From NCBI RefSeq assembly GCF_003990185.1, contig NZ_RZHF01000005.1, forward strand, positions 186,001-250,000: a DNA stretch of 64,000 nucleotides. The letters run 5' to 3'. Both the position numbers and the translations under genes were made by a program. Shown here one piece after another: positions 1-9,458 of this stretch. Under the pieces are notes generated by a model that made no database searches, was not told the DNA's origin, and saw only the letters and a program-made list of their open reading frames with translations. The DNA comes from Vreelandella nanhaiensis (GTDB taxonomy: Bacteria; Pseudomonadota; Gammaproteobacteria; Pseudomonadales; Halomonadaceae). The first letter of the stretch is position 1. Every line of letters begins with the position of its first letter.

Positions 1-57
<57 letters not shown>

Positions 58-171
58 GAAAAGCGTGCATATAATAGCGAATGTGCGGGGGCGAGGCTAC
101 CCCCTTATGTACGTATCTTCATGCAGGAATGGCACTTTTTGCGGGTTTGCGGGTCTTGAAAGGAGTTCTTT

Positions 172-762
172 ATGCGGAGACGCGCTTTGAAAGCTTTAAT
201 TGCCCTAATTCCCTTGCTGTTGGCGGTGCCCGTTCAGGCTGATTGGCAGCTTGCTCCTGACCAGTCGCGCGTAGAAGCAACCATCACCCAGACAAATGGC
301 GCGACCCCACAAGCGCATCACCATCAGGTGCGCAATTTGCAGGGTGATATTTCACCGGATGGCACGCTGCGTTTGCCGCTTAAGTTAAGCCAGACAGATC
401 TGCTTTCGCGCTTTAGCGACCTGCCGCCCTGGGCCAGTTTGCTGACCAATACCACGCTGGTCACGCTGACGGCACAGATGCCGCCTGAGCGGCTGGACGC
501 GCTGGATATTGGCGAATCGCTGGTGGAAACGCTGACGTTTCGGGTGCAGACCGATGCGGTTAACCAGCAGGAATCGGTACCGTTACGCTTTACCCGCGAA
601 GGCGTCAATCAGGTGCGTGTGACCCATGCAGAACCGTTGGCGCTGGATGGCAATGCGTTGATGGCGAATACCACGGTACGCACCATTTTATCGATGCTGG
701 GTTATCAGCAGATTGATGAGCACGTACCGGTCACGCTGAATGCCCTGCTAGTAAATCGTTAA
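172..762 (+). CDS. Secreted YceI-like domain protein
   Basis: 196 residues. A classical signal peptide (RRR start, hydrophobic core, cleavage expected after VQA about residue 23) precedes a W-x-L-x-P-x-x-S-x-V opening that resembles the YceI lipid-binding beta-barrel family. YceI proteins are periplasmic and bind polyisoprenoid lipids; the ligand here is unknown. An AAAGGAG Shine-Dalgarno lies 7 to 8 bases before the ATG. The gene stands alone between the tRNA and the convergent iron-uptake operon. Family assignment rests on the N-terminal pattern and length, so the fold is likely and the function uncertain. Confidence 0.7.
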   Translation: MRRRALKALIALIPLLLAVPVQADWQLAPDQSRVEATITQTNGATPQAHHHQVRNLQGDISPDGTLRLPLKLSQTDLLSRFSDLPPWASLLTNTTLVTLTAQMPPERLDALDIGESLVETLTFRVQTDAVNQQESVPLRFTREGVNQVRVTHAEPLALDGNALMANTTVRTILSMLGYQQIDEHVPVTLNALLVNR

Positions 763-801
763 CTGCCCATTACACTCTGGCGCTTTACTCAGCTGCTCGG
801 G

Positions 802-1617
802 TCAAACGCAGACCGTTTGCTTGGCCCGGCGAACGTTGGCAAGCAGGGGGCTTCCCGTATCCGGGTCAGTCAGCAGGGTGCACTCTACTTGGTAAAGCTT
901 GCGCACTAGCTCGGGCGTCACCACCTTGTCGGGGGCGCCCTGATCAACGATTTTCCCATCGCACATGGCGATTAGATGATCGGCATAGCGGCAGGCGCTG
1001 GCCAAATCGTGTAGTACCATCACAACGGTTCGCCCATGCCCTGCCAGGTGGCGAACCAGCTCGAACACTTCGATCTGATGACCTAAATCCAGCGCGGAGG
1101 TCGGCTCATCCAGCAGAAGCAGAGGCGTCTGCTGAGCGATGGTCATGGCGATCCAGGCGCGCTGGCGTTGCCCGCCGGAAAGCGCATCAATGGGCCGGTC
1201 AGCCAGATCCTCGAGGCCGGCGGCCAGAAGCGCATGCTGCACAACGCGCTGATCCTCTGCTGACCATTGGCGGAGCCAACCCTGATGCGGCTGGCGTCCG
1301 AAACGGATCAACTCGGTCACCGTCAAGCCTTCTGGCGCGACCGCCTCCTGGGGTAACAACGCCAATTGCGTGGCAAGCTGGCGCGACGGCAGGCGCTGAA
1401 TATCCTTGCCGTCTAAAAGCACGCTACCGACATCCGGCTTATGCAAGCGCGCCAGACCCGACAGCAGCGTCGACTTGCCACAGCCGTTTGGGCCTACAAT
1501 GGCCGTTACCTTGGCACTCGGCAGGCTAACATCCAGGCCATCAATTACCCTCCGCGCGCCGTAGCCCATACTCAACGCCTCGGTGGCCAGCGTCGGCGCG
1601 GTTCGAAAATCGTTCAT
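802..1617 (-). CDS. Ferric-siderophore ABC transporter, ATP-binding subunit (FecE/FepC type)
   Basis: 271 residues from the ATG that forms an ATGA overlap with the upstream permease stop; a longer reading frame exists but that overlap and the family length favour this start. Walker A GPNGCGKST is at residues 42-50, the signature LSGGQRQR near 150, and Walker B LLLLDEPTSALD follows at once. This is the FecE/FepC/FhuC pattern. It powers import of an iron chelate from the periplasm. It is the last gene of a four-gene operon (binding protein, two permeases, ATPase) in which every junction is a 4-base overlap, implying translational coupling. Confidence 0.93.
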   Translation of the reverse strand: MNDFRTAPTLATEALSMGYGARRVIDGLDVSLPSAKVTAIVGPNGCGKSTLLSGLARLHKPDVGSVLLDGKDIQRLPSRQLATQLALLPQEAVAPEGLTVTELIRFGRQPHQGWLRQWSAEDQRVVQHALLAAGLEDLADRPIDALSGGQRQRAWIAMTIAQQTPLLLLDEPTSALDLGHQIEVFELVRHLAGHGRTVVMVLHDLASACRYADHLIAMCDGKIVDQGAPDKVVTPELVRKLYQVECTLLTDPDTGSPLLANVRRAKQTVCV

Positions 1618-2774
1618 GCGTGACTCCGTTGCGGCCGCATCAAAATCCATAAAAGCCAGGGGCCACCAATAATCGCGGTGACAATCCCCACCGGAAGCTC
1701 AATTGGCGCCAGTAGCGTGCGCCCGGCCAAATCAGACAACACCATCACTAACGCGCCCGCAAGCGTAGCGGCGACCACCGGCACATGGCGCGGGGTAGAG
1801 AGCGCCCGTGCAATTTCAGGGCCGATCAGCCCTACCATGCCCACAGGCCCGGCAACGGCCACAGCCAGTGCTGTTAAAGCCACCGAGAGCAGTAAAATTT
1901 GAATACGCCGTGCGCTAGTGTTGACTCCCAATCCGCTGGCCGTGGCTTCTGAAAATCGTAAAACGGTTAGTGACCGCGCCAAGGTTAGCGCTGCTACAAA
2001 GCCAAGCGCCAAGCCGATGCCCAGCAATTGAACCGAGCCACCGGAGCGGGCATTCAACGAGCCGACCGTCCAGGGGTAAGCGGCATTGGCGGTATCAATT
2101 GCTACTCGCGCCAGCAGCAGCTGAGTGATGGCGCCGAAAACAGCCCCCACGCCGATACCCGCGACGATAAAACGATAGCCCTGAGTGCCGCTGCCTGCGG
2201 CGAGCCCGAAAGTCAGCACGGCGGCGGTAACGGCACCGGTCAAGGCCATCGCAGAAGGCGCCAGCGACACGCTCATGCCCACAACCGAGGCCACCGCAAA
2301 CGCAGTGGCGCCATTATCGATCCCGATAATGCCCGGTGTGGCCAGCCGGTTACGGGCCAGGGTCTGCATGAGGATACCGGCCAGCGCGAACGCCCCGCCG
2401 GTGAGACACGCCGCCACAAGCCTTGGCAGGCGTAGCTCCTGAACCATGAATCCGGTCATTATATCACCCTGCCCTGCCAAGGCCTTCACGACATCACGTG
2501 GGTCAAGAATGACGCTACCCAGGCTGAGGTAAGCAGTGCAGGCGAGCATCAGTACTATTATCAACCCACTATTAACCCAAACCGCGCGCTGTTCGATCAG
2601 GATACTGACACCACCGCCTCGGCGTTCCCCCCACCGCCAGTAGCCCCTGGGCGATTTTACCGGCGCGTCCTCAGGCGGTGCTATTCCCATGGAAGCGTCG
2701 TTGGATAACAGCGCGGCGGCACCATGCTTTCTGAATTCAGGTTTTAACCAGCGGAGCGTCATAGGCAAGCTCAT
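1614..2774 (-). CDS. FecCD-family iron-siderophore permease, second subunit
   Basis: 386 residues from the ATG in an ATGA overlap with the preceding permease gene. The body is a FecCD/BtuC permease of about ten membrane helices, with the family hallmark around LRLPRLVAACLTGGAFALAG and a C-terminal GPVGMVGLIGPEIARAL segment followed by the usual LAPIELPVGIVTAIIGGPW end. Unlike typical members of about 330-350 residues it carries a roughly 50-residue hydrophilic, Pro/Gly/Arg-rich N-terminal extension before the first helix. It pairs with the upstream permease to form the channel. Substrate is probably a ferric siderophore, inferred from the operon and the Fur-like sites. Confidence 0.9.
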   Translation of the reverse strand: MSLPMTLRWLKPEFRKHGAAALLSNDASMGIAPPEDAPVKSPRGYWRWGERRGGGVSILIEQRAVWVNSGLIIVLMLACTAYLSLGSVILDPRDVVKALAGQGDIMTGFMVQELRLPRLVAACLTGGAFALAGILMQTLARNRLATPGIIGIDNGATAFAVASVVGMSVSLAPSAMALTGAVTAAVLTFGLAAGSGTQGYRFIVAGIGVGAVFGAITQLLLARVAIDTANAAYPWTVGSLNARSGGSVQLLGIGLALGFVAALTLARSLTVLRFSEATASGLGVNTSARRIQILLLSVALTALAVAVAGPVGMVGLIGPEIARALSTPRHVPVVAATLAGALVMVLSDLAGRTLLAPIELPVGIVTAIIGGPWLLWILMRPQRSHA

Positions 2775-3784
2775 AACATCGGTAACCGGCGGGCGCGAAC
2801 GGCGGCGATCAGCACAGGCGCTCCGCACAGGGCGGTCAGTACGCCGAGCGGCAGCTCAGAAGGCGCCACCACCACACGCGAAATGATATCGGCCGTCAAA
2901 ATAATCAAGGGACCAATCGGCAGGCAGAACCACAGGGTACGCCGGATATCGGGCCCGGCAAAGGCGCGAGCGATAAACGGCACGACCAGGCCCACGAAAA
3001 TGATCGGCCCGGCAATGGCCGTTGCCGCGCCCACCAGCAGGGCAACGCAAAGAACGACCAACGCCCGGATAAGCTGGGGATGATGCCCAAGCCCCGAGGC
3101 CATGCGCTCACCGAGTGCCAACGCCGAAAGGGGCCGCGCAATCAGAGCGATAAGCACGGTACAAAACGCCATGGAAGGTAAAACGGCCCATAGGTCTTCC
3201 AGGCGGCGCCCGGCCAAGCTCCCGATTACCCAAAAGCGCACTTCATCGGCTGAGCGCTGGTCGAACAACAGCATCATGGAGGTCATTGCTCCCAAGAGCG
3301 CTGAGAAGGCAGCCCCGGCGAGTACAAGGCGTATAGGGTCATTATCTACCCCGCGCCAGCGGGCGACACCCAATACGCACAGGCAACCCACAAGTGCCCC
3401 TAACTGCGCCACGGAAATACGCAGGGTGGCCGCGCTGGCGCCAAGCACCAATGCCAGCGCTACGGCAAAGGCAGCCCCTGCGCTTACCCCCAACAAACCG
3501 GGTTCGGCAAGGGGATTGCGAGCAACCGCCTGAAGCAGTGCCCCGGATACACCCAGGGCCATACCCACAGCAATGCCTATCAAAGTGCGCGGCGCGCGCA
3601 ACTCCCATACAACAAAATGCGCTTCGCTGTCCTCACTGCCCAAAAGCATCGAAAAAGCCTGAGAGGGCGAAACAGTGCCAGCGCCAACAAGTAGGCTAAC
3701 GACACTCACCGCCACAAGGGCGGTGAGTAGTAATGCGAGCAGCGTGCGCTGTTCAAGACGCTGCGGTATCAGAGCAACCTTCAC
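2771..3784 (-). CDS. FecCD-family iron-siderophore permease, first subunit
   Basis: 337 residues. It starts with GTG in a GTGA overlap with the binding-protein stop. A hydrophobic N-terminal helix is followed by the FecCD signature WELRAPRTLIGIAVGMALG, then NPLAEPGLLGVSAGAAFAVA, and the C-terminal VGLVVPFIARAFAG and SELPLGVLTALCGAPV motifs that contact the ATPase in BtuCD-type importers. About ten transmembrane helices are expected. It acts in the inner membrane with the neighbouring permease, the ATPase and the periplasmic binding protein to move an iron chelate into the cytoplasm. Confidence 0.93.
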   Translation of the reverse strand: MKVALIPQRLEQRTLLALLLTALVAVSVVSLLVGAGTVSPSQAFSMLLGSEDSEAHFVVWELRAPRTLIGIAVGMALGVSGALLQAVARNPLAEPGLLGVSAGAAFAVALALVLGASAATLRISVAQLGALVGCLCVLGVARWRGVDNDPIRLVLAGAAFSALLGAMTSMMLLFDQRSADEVRFWVIGSLAGRRLEDLWAVLPSMAFCTVLIALIARPLSALALGERMASGLGHHPQLIRALVVLCVALLVGAATAIAGPIIFVGLVVPFIARAFAGPDIRRTLWFCLPIGPLIILTADIISRVVVAPSELPLGVLTALCGAPVLIAAVRARRLPML

Positions 3785-4704
3785 GGCAATAAGGCTTTTT
3801 CAATGTCGTCAAGGATAGTGTGAGCGGCCAGGGGCCCTGATGCACTGCTCCAAACCTGGCCGTTAACGGGAACCACATGGCCCTGCTGTACCACATTCAG
3901 GCGGGTAAAGGCGCTGCTTTGCTTGGCGGCACCCAAGGCCTGCTGCCCTTCTTCATTGAGCGTTGCAAGAAACAGCCAATCACCATCTATTAGCGAGAGG
4001 TTCTCAAGACTCAATATATCGCTATGCGGACTGCCTTCTTTGACCAAACCCTGGTCATCAACCGTCAGCCCTGTAGAGGCAAGAACCCCGGTCGAGAACA
4101 GTTCGGACGACATGATCATAGGGCCTGCTGGCATCCAGCGCACGATGTAAGCAGTACCACCAACGTCGGCTTCACTAAGGCGCTCATTAAGTTCAGCGGC
4201 ACGCTGCTCAACGGCCTCAAGCGCTTCGTTGATCTCGGCTTCTTTACCCAGCGCCTGCCCGAAAAGGCGTGACTCGTCTTTCCAGCCTTCCTTTGAAAAG
4301 CCTGTGGTATTAGGCACAACTGTGGGTGCAATGCGTGAAAGTAGACGGTACTGCTCTTCGGGAAGCTGAGGAGCAGCAAGAATCAGATCAGGCTCCAGGC
4401 GAAGGATGGCTTCAATATTGGTTTCACGTGCAACGCCTACCATTTCCAGCAGGCTGGTATCAATATGCTCACCCATGTAAGCCGCTACCTCGTTGCCGCC
4501 ACGCGTAGCAATCGCCCCAATCGGCGTGACACCTGCCGCGACCGACGCATCCAGTGCGCCTTCGTAAAGCGTGACGATACGCTCTGGCGAGTCAGGCACG
4601 TCCACTTCGCCAAACGCGGTATCCAGCTCCCGCGCTTGCGCATGGGCGGCCAAGCTACTTAACAACACACCGGTCAGGCTAAGGCGCAGTACTGTACGCA
4701 GCAT
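3781..4704 (-). CDS. Periplasmic iron-siderophore-binding protein (FecB/FhuD type)
   Basis: 307 residues with a Sec signal peptide ending near AHAQA (about residue 24). The body has the class III binding-protein layout: PERIVTLYEGALDASVAAGV, then IEAILRLEPDLILAAPQ, with a helical backbone expected between two lobes. It presents the chelate to the permease pair encoded downstream. It is the first gene of the minus-strand operon and diverges from a TonB-dependent receptor; a Fur-box-like site sits 33 bases upstream of the ATG, so iron repression is likely. FecB-like by pattern; the exact siderophore cannot be read from sequence. Confidence 0.9.
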   Translation of the reverse strand: MLRTVLRLSLTGVLLSSLAAHAQARELDTAFGEVDVPDSPERIVTLYEGALDASVAAGVTPIGAIATRGGNEVAAYMGEHIDTSLLEMVGVARETNIEAILRLEPDLILAAPQLPEEQYRLLSRIAPTVVPNTTGFSKEGWKDESRLFGQALGKEAEINEALEAVEQRAAELNERLSEADVGGTAYIVRWMPAGPMIMSSELFSTGVLASTGLTVDDQGLVKEGSPHSDILSLENLSLIDGDWLFLATLNEEGQQALGAAKQSSAFTRLNVVQQGHVVPVNGQVWSSASGPLAAHTILDDIEKALLP

Positions 4705-4736
4705 TGTGAACCCTTACTGTTAATTCATTTCTTTAA

Positions 4737-4751
4737 TAGTAACGATTCTCA
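4737..4751. promoter_or_regulatory. Candidate Fur box for the siderophore ABC operon
   Basis: Read on the minus strand the site is TGAGAATCGTTACTA, which matches the 7-1-7 Fur consensus TGATAATNATTATCA at most positions. It lies just upstream of the binding-protein ATG, where repressor binding would cover the promoter. Prediction from sequence only. Confidence 0.5.
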
Positions 4752-4901
4752 AAAGCAAGCGCATCACTATTTCATAGAATCTCCCGTTCCATTTCTAGCA
4801 ACACCCAACCTTGTCAGTTAAGTTGCCTTTATTGCAACGACTTGTTCCTTGTTATTATCTCGCACATAGGAACTTTTCTTCTTAGAATCTTCGCCTCATT
4901 T

Positions 4902-4920
4902 GATAATCAATATCATTAGC
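4902..4920. promoter_or_regulatory. Fur box upstream of the first TonB-dependent receptor
   Basis: GATAATCAATATCATTAGC differs from the 19-bp Fur consensus GATAATGATAATCATTATC at only a few positions and lies 28 bases before the receptor ATG. It sits in the divergent region shared with the siderophore ABC operon. Confidence 0.75.
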
Positions 4921-4947
4921 AAATAAGTCATAAACAAGGGGATCGCA

Positions 4948-7158
4948 ATGTCATGCTTTACTCGTAACGCTTTAACCAGCGCTGTTGCACTTGGGCTTGC
5001 TGCGGGAGCGGCCAATGCTCAGGAAAATACTCAGCTTAATAACATGGTTGTTACCGCCGCTGGGTATGAGCAGTCGCTGAATAGCGCCCCTGCGAGTATC
5101 TCTGTGGTAACGCGAGAAGAATTAGAGCAAAAGCAGTTTTCCAATATTGCCGAAGCAATCGCGGATGTACCGGGTGTCGATGTGCGTTCGGGCACCGGTA
5201 AAACCGGCGGTTATAACATCTCCATTCGCGGCATGCCGAGCGCTTATACACTGGTTTTGATCGATGGCCGTCGCCAGAATACCTCCGGCGATGTCACGCC
5301 CAATGGTTTTGGTGAGACTTCCACCAGCTTTATGCCCCCGCTCTCGGCCATTGAGCGCATCGAAGTTATTCGCGGCCCAATGTCGACGCTTTACGGGTCG
5401 GACGCCATGGGCGGCGTTATCAATATCATTACCCGGCGAGTCGGCACCGACTGGGCAGGCTCTGTCACGGTAGAGAACACCTTCCAACAGGATCGTGATG
5501 CAGGCAATGATTCAGCGATTAATCTCTATGCTTCCGGCCCACTAGTCGAAGACACCTTGGGCCTGCAGCTCCGTGGCCGGGTATATGATCGCGACAGCTC
5601 TGAGCGCATGGTGGAAAACAGCGTAGGGCGCGACCCGCGTCCCTCTGAAGCGCGCATCTACTCGATTGGCGGGCGCTTGAACCTTACGCCGGATGATACC
5701 AATGAACTTTGGCTGGATGCCGAGCGCTCCCGCCAGGTGTACGACAACTCAGATTGCCGCCTGGGCAGCCTGGATGGCTTAAACCGTAGCGACTGTGCCA
5801 CACCCGAGCCGGGCACCACCTTCGGCTACGAAGATGAGCTTCGTTTTAACCGCGACCAAATTGCCGTAGGCCACACTGGCCGCTACGCAGCAGGTACCCT
5901 GGAGAGTAGCATTACTCACAATTTTACCGAATCGCTTGGGCGCACACTGCCTGCGGGCAACGCGCCTGACTATGGCTATATTGCCCAGGGAGGCGAACCC
6001 CGCCTTCTTGAAAACCGCGATATTGTGGTCGACAGCAAATTTGTTGCGCCGCTGGATGATCATATGGTGACCGTTGGCGGTCAGTATATTGATGCCGAGC
6101 TCAAAGACGGTTCAGCAGGTAACGAGAAATTCTCTCAAACAAGCTGGGCAATGTTCCTTGAGGATGAGTGGTTCCTGCGTAACGACTTGGCGCTGACACT
6201 GGGCGGACGCTACGAGCACCATGATGCCTTTGGCGGTCACTTTAGCCCACGCGGCTACCTGGTCTGGGAAACAACGGATAACTGGACACTCAAAGGTGGT
6301 ATCAGCCAGGGTTACAAAACACCAACGCTCAACCAGCTCCACGACGGCATCAACGGCTTCACCAACCAGGGGCAGTCGATTAGTCTCGGATCTCCCAACC
6401 TTAAGCCTGAAAAAAGTACCAACTATGAGTTGGGCGCTATTTACGACAACCTCGATGGTTTCTCGGTAGGCGCCACGGCCTTCTTCACCCAGTTCCGTGA
6501 CCGCATCGCCAATGGTGACGACCTGCCCAACTGCCAATTCATCGACTCTAATGGCAATCAGCCGTTTGCTAATGCCGCCAACTGTTTGAGCGTGGGTAAT
6601 TTCACCGAGCAGGATAGCTTCGGCCAGTCGGTCAACGTTGACCGTGCGGAAACTCGCGGCGTTGAGCTGACCAGCAGCTATCAAATTGCGCCTGCCTGGG
6701 CCATCAGCGGTGGTTATACCTATACCGACACCGAGATCACATCTGGCAATAACGAAGGCCAGGCGCTTACCAATGCACCCAAGCACAAGCTGACCGCTGA
6801 TCTTAATTGGGCAATTAACGATCGTTGGACGGCTGCCCTGGAAGGCGAGTACTACTCTTCGCGTGAGCGTTTTAGCAGCGGTGTAACCGGTTCATCAGCC
6901 GCTCTGGTCGATCAATTGGGGAATAACCTGAAAGGCTACACGCTGTTTAATCTACGCAGCTCCTATCAGGTTGCTGACAACGTTCGTTTGGCCGGCACCA
7001 TTTATAATCTCTTTGATAAGGATTTCTCGGCCTACGATACCTATCAATACGACGGCGATACTTACGTTGCCTACCGCTACACTGAGACATACCGCTCCAC
7101 TGATGGTGTTGCGCTGGATGGCCGCAGCTTCTGGGTCTCGGCAACGTATGACTTCTAA
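4948..7158 (+). CDS. TonB-dependent siderophore receptor 1 (FepA/CirA-like)
   Basis: 736 residues. Signal peptide cleaved after ANA (about residue 24); TonB box MVVTAAG near residues 33-39; plug domain with LVLIDGRRQ, IERIEVIRGPMSTLYGSDAMGGVINIIT; then a large beta-barrel ending in the expected C-terminal Phe (WVSATYDF). Two Cys pairs (DC...DC near 270 and NC...NC near 528-547) fall in predicted surface loops and may form loop disulfides. It would bind a ferric siderophore at the cell surface and pass it to the divergent FecBCDE-type importer using TonB energy. A good Fur box precedes it. Catecholate-type by resemblance to FepA/CirA; ligand not established. Confidence 0.92.
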   Translation: MSCFTRNALTSAVALGLAAGAANAQENTQLNNMVVTAAGYEQSLNSAPASISVVTREELEQKQFSNIAEAIADVPGVDVRSGTGKTGGYNISIRGMPSAYTLVLIDGRRQNTSGDVTPNGFGETSTSFMPPLSAIERIEVIRGPMSTLYGSDAMGGVINIITRRVGTDWAGSVTVENTFQQDRDAGNDSAINLYASGPLVEDTLGLQLRGRVYDRDSSERMVENSVGRDPRPSEARIYSIGGRLNLTPDDTNELWLDAERSRQVYDNSDCRLGSLDGLNRSDCATPEPGTTFGYEDELRFNRDQIAVGHTGRYAAGTLESSITHNFTESLGRTLPAGNAPDYGYIAQGGEPRLLENRDIVVDSKFVAPLDDHMVTVGGQYIDAELKDGSAGNEKFSQTSWAMFLEDEWFLRNDLALTLGGRYEHHDAFGGHFSPRGYLVWETTDNWTLKGGISQGYKTPTLNQLHDGINGFTNQGQSISLGSPNLKPEKSTNYELGAIYDNLDGFSVGATAFFTQFRDRIANGDDLPNCQFIDSNGNQPFANAANCLSVGNFTEQDSFGQSVNVDRAETRGVELTSSYQIAPAWAISGGYTYTDTEITSGNNEGQALTNAPKHKLTADLNWAINDRWTAALEGEYYSSRERFSSGVTGSSAALVDQLGNNLKGYTLFNLRSSYQVADNVRLAGTIYNLFDKDFSAYDTYQYDGDTYVAYRYTETYRSTDGVALDGRSFWVSATYDF

Positions 7159-7220
7159 GCGAAGATAGTTTGTTCCAGAAGCTCGCGACGTTCCAGCTAC
7201 TGTTTCGATACTGATTTAAT

Positions 7221-7247
7221 GCCCCGGCCCAGCGCCGGGGCTTTTTT
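7221..7247 (+). terminator. Rho-independent terminator after receptor 1
   Basis: Stem GCCCCGGC / GCCGGGGC with a short loop, followed by TTTTTT, 60 bases after the receptor stop. Confidence 0.88.
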
Positions 7248-7257
7248 AGCATGTCTT

Positions 7258-7290
7258 ATAAAAAAAGCGGCTACCTGCCGATAGCCGCTT
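7258..7290 (-). terminator. Rho-independent terminator after receptor 2
   Basis: On the minus strand, AAGCGGCTA pairs with TAGCCGCTT and is followed by a run of T residues, just beyond the stop of the minus-strand receptor gene. Confidence 0.85.
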
Positions 7291-7315
7291 CTACTTTTAT
7301 ATGCGCTATACGTGG

Positions 7316-9274
7316 TTAGAAAGAGACATTAAGCCCTAGCCAAAGGCGTCGGCCGTCATCAACGTAGCCATACTCCTCATACGTTATACGCTCATCAAAC
7401 AAGTTATAAATGCCGGCACTGACTGTTGTGTTGCCATTAATCTGATAACCAAGACCTGTATCAACAAAGGTATAAGATGGTGCTACAGTCGAACCTTGAG
7501 AGGGGCCCGTGGTTGGCTGGCTCTCTTTGCCCCGGTACGTGACCTTGGTCCATTGACTTAGTTTGCTGTTCACTTGCCAGTCCAGTGAGGTCGATACCTG
7601 GTGGCGAGGCAGCTGCGTGAGCGGCTCACCCGCGTAATCGCCACTTTTTTGTTCGGAGTCGGTAAAGGTATAACTAGCGGTTAGTTCAAGTGCATCATTT
7701 AGCGGCGCTGTAAAACTGGCTTCTACCCCTCGAGTAATAGCTTCATCAACGTTAACCCGGTAAGTGGGGTTACTGCCAAACTGGTTAGGCTCATCGGCGC
7801 AGACACCGTCAGGGCAGGCAATACGGGTAATCTTATCGTCAAAATCGTTATGGAAAACCGTCAGACTGCCGCTCAAGCCCGCTTGATTGGCATACAGCAG
7901 CGCAATTTCTTTATTAAGCGATGTCTCAGGTTTTAAGTCAGGGTTTCCATAAACATCGCCACCGCGGCTGACCTGCCCCCAATTGGGAGTGATCTCACGT
8001 AAATTGGGTGACCGAAAACCGGTTGAAACGCCACCTTTTAGTGTCCAGGCAGATGTCATGTTCCATACACTATAAAGGCGTGGGCTAACATGGCTGCCGT
8101 ACTTTTCATCGTCATCCATGCGCAGACCGCCGGTCAATGCCCACGTATCCGTGAGCATCCATTCATCTTCTACGAAGAGCGCCCACTGACTACCCTCAAT
8201 CCTTGAGCGATCAGAAATCTGGTTGGTCGTGCTATCTTCAAGGGACTCCTCTTCATAGCTCGCCCCTACCGTTAGCATATGCATGCCTAGCGGAATAATG
8301 GCGCTGGCTTTTGCTGTCGTGTTCGTTATCTCTATATCGCGTGATTTATTTTCGCTCTGCTCGCGCTGAATGAAGGTTTCGCTGGTCCCCCAATTAAAGC
8401 GGCCGCTATGCGTCAAAGCCACATGCTGATTAGTATATTCGCCAATATTATCAGTACACCCACCTCGACAGCCCTCTGCGGGGGCCGAGCGCCCTACTAG
8501 CGAACGGCGCTCCTGCTCGGTAATACCGGCTTCAAAAGTAAAATCATGATTGCCATTGGCCGCTAAACTTAGCCGTGCCGTCAGGCTTTGCAGGCTTTTA
8601 TCTTCGTAGCCATTAAGAATGTCATCTTCATCACGTTGAGAGGCGCGGCCATACAGTTGAAGCCCCAAACGATCTTCTATCAGCGGTCCACTCAAGTAAA
8701 AGTTTGCTTGACGACTATTCCCCGAGTCACTGCTTTCCTGCAAAACAGTATCAAGCTGCACATTACCGTGCCACTCACCTGCCACTTTACGTGTGATCAC
8801 ATTGATAACCCCGCCAATAGCATCCGAGCCGTAGAGCGTTGACATGGGTCCACGCACGACCTCAATTCGCTCGATAGCTTGTAATGGAGGTAGCCAATCC
8901 TGCTCGAAACCGGCCGAACCATTAGGGCGAGACTCGCGGGAATTCTGTGGTCGGCCATCTACCAGGATAAGCGTATATTGCGACGGCATACCGCGAATCG
9001 AGATATCACTTCCATTATCACCTGCTCCTCCCCCGGTTATAATAACGCCGGGCACATCACGCAACGCATCAGTGACATTTTGATAGTGTCCTCGCTCCAG
9101 CTGTTCGCGAGATAGCACACTAATCGAGGCAGGAGCATTAGTTACTTGCTGTTCGAACCCAGCGGCAGTCACGACCATATTATTCAGAGCTTCAGACTGC
9201 TGAGCCATGGCAGAGCCAACGGACAGCGAGGTGATAGCGGTTGCAAGTAACGTTCGATTGAATAGGCCAGGCAT
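7316..9274 (-). CDS. TonB-dependent siderophore receptor 2 (CirA/FepA-like)
   Basis: 652 residues. Signal peptide cleaved after AMA (about residue 24); TonB box NNMVVTAAG; plug with LILVDGRPQ and IERIEVVRGPMSTLYGSDAIGGVINVIT; barrel ending in Phe (LGLNVSF). The mature N-terminus and plug closely echo receptor 1, so the two are paralogues, but this barrel is about 80 residues shorter and has different Cys pairs (C...C around EGCRGGC and IACPDGVC). It probably recognises a different chelate and shares the single ABC importer. A near-perfect Fur box lies upstream. Confidence 0.92.
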   Translation of the reverse strand: MPGLFNRTLLATAITSLSVGSAMAQQSEALNNMVVTAAGFEQQVTNAPASISVLSREQLERGHYQNVTDALRDVPGVIITGGGAGDNGSDISIRGMPSQYTLILVDGRPQNSRESRPNGSAGFEQDWLPPLQAIERIEVVRGPMSTLYGSDAIGGVINVITRKVAGEWHGNVQLDTVLQESSDSGNSRQANFYLSGPLIEDRLGLQLYGRASQRDEDDILNGYEDKSLQSLTARLSLAANGNHDFTFEAGITEQERRSLVGRSAPAEGCRGGCTDNIGEYTNQHVALTHSGRFNWGTSETFIQREQSENKSRDIEITNTTAKASAIIPLGMHMLTVGASYEEESLEDSTTNQISDRSRIEGSQWALFVEDEWMLTDTWALTGGLRMDDDEKYGSHVSPRLYSVWNMTSAWTLKGGVSTGFRSPNLREITPNWGQVSRGGDVYGNPDLKPETSLNKEIALLYANQAGLSGSLTVFHNDFDDKITRIACPDGVCADEPNQFGSNPTYRVNVDEAITRGVEASFTAPLNDALELTASYTFTDSEQKSGDYAGEPLTQLPRHQVSTSLDWQVNSKLSQWTKVTYRGKESQPTTGPSQGSTVAPSYTFVDTGLGYQINGNTTVSAGIYNLFDERITYEEYGYVDDGRRLWLGLNVSF

Positions 9275-9311
9275 TTCGCTTCCCTTATTGAAAAAAACAT
9301 CAATGTAAAAT

Positions 9312-9330
9312 GATAATTATTAGCATTATC
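9312..9330. promoter_or_regulatory. Fur box between receptor 2 and the LysR gene
   Basis: GATAATTATTAGCATTATC is a close, nearly palindromic match to the Fur consensus. It is 38 bases upstream of the receptor 2 start and about 130 bases upstream of the divergent LysR gene, so it most plausibly represses the receptor. Confidence 0.8.
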
Positions 9331-9458
9331 ATTTTAGCTATTTTGTTCCTAAAAAGGGCGGTACGCTACGTTCATCAATACGCAACACAAATGCCAATTA
9401 TTTTCATTCATGATATTGGCTGGCATAATAAATTTGATAAAGACCTCGGCGACCCCTT

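Noticed and set aside
6112..6786. 224-codon open frame on the minus strand inside receptor 1
   Set aside because: Antisense to a clear TonB-dependent receptor; no ribosome site or recognisable domain.
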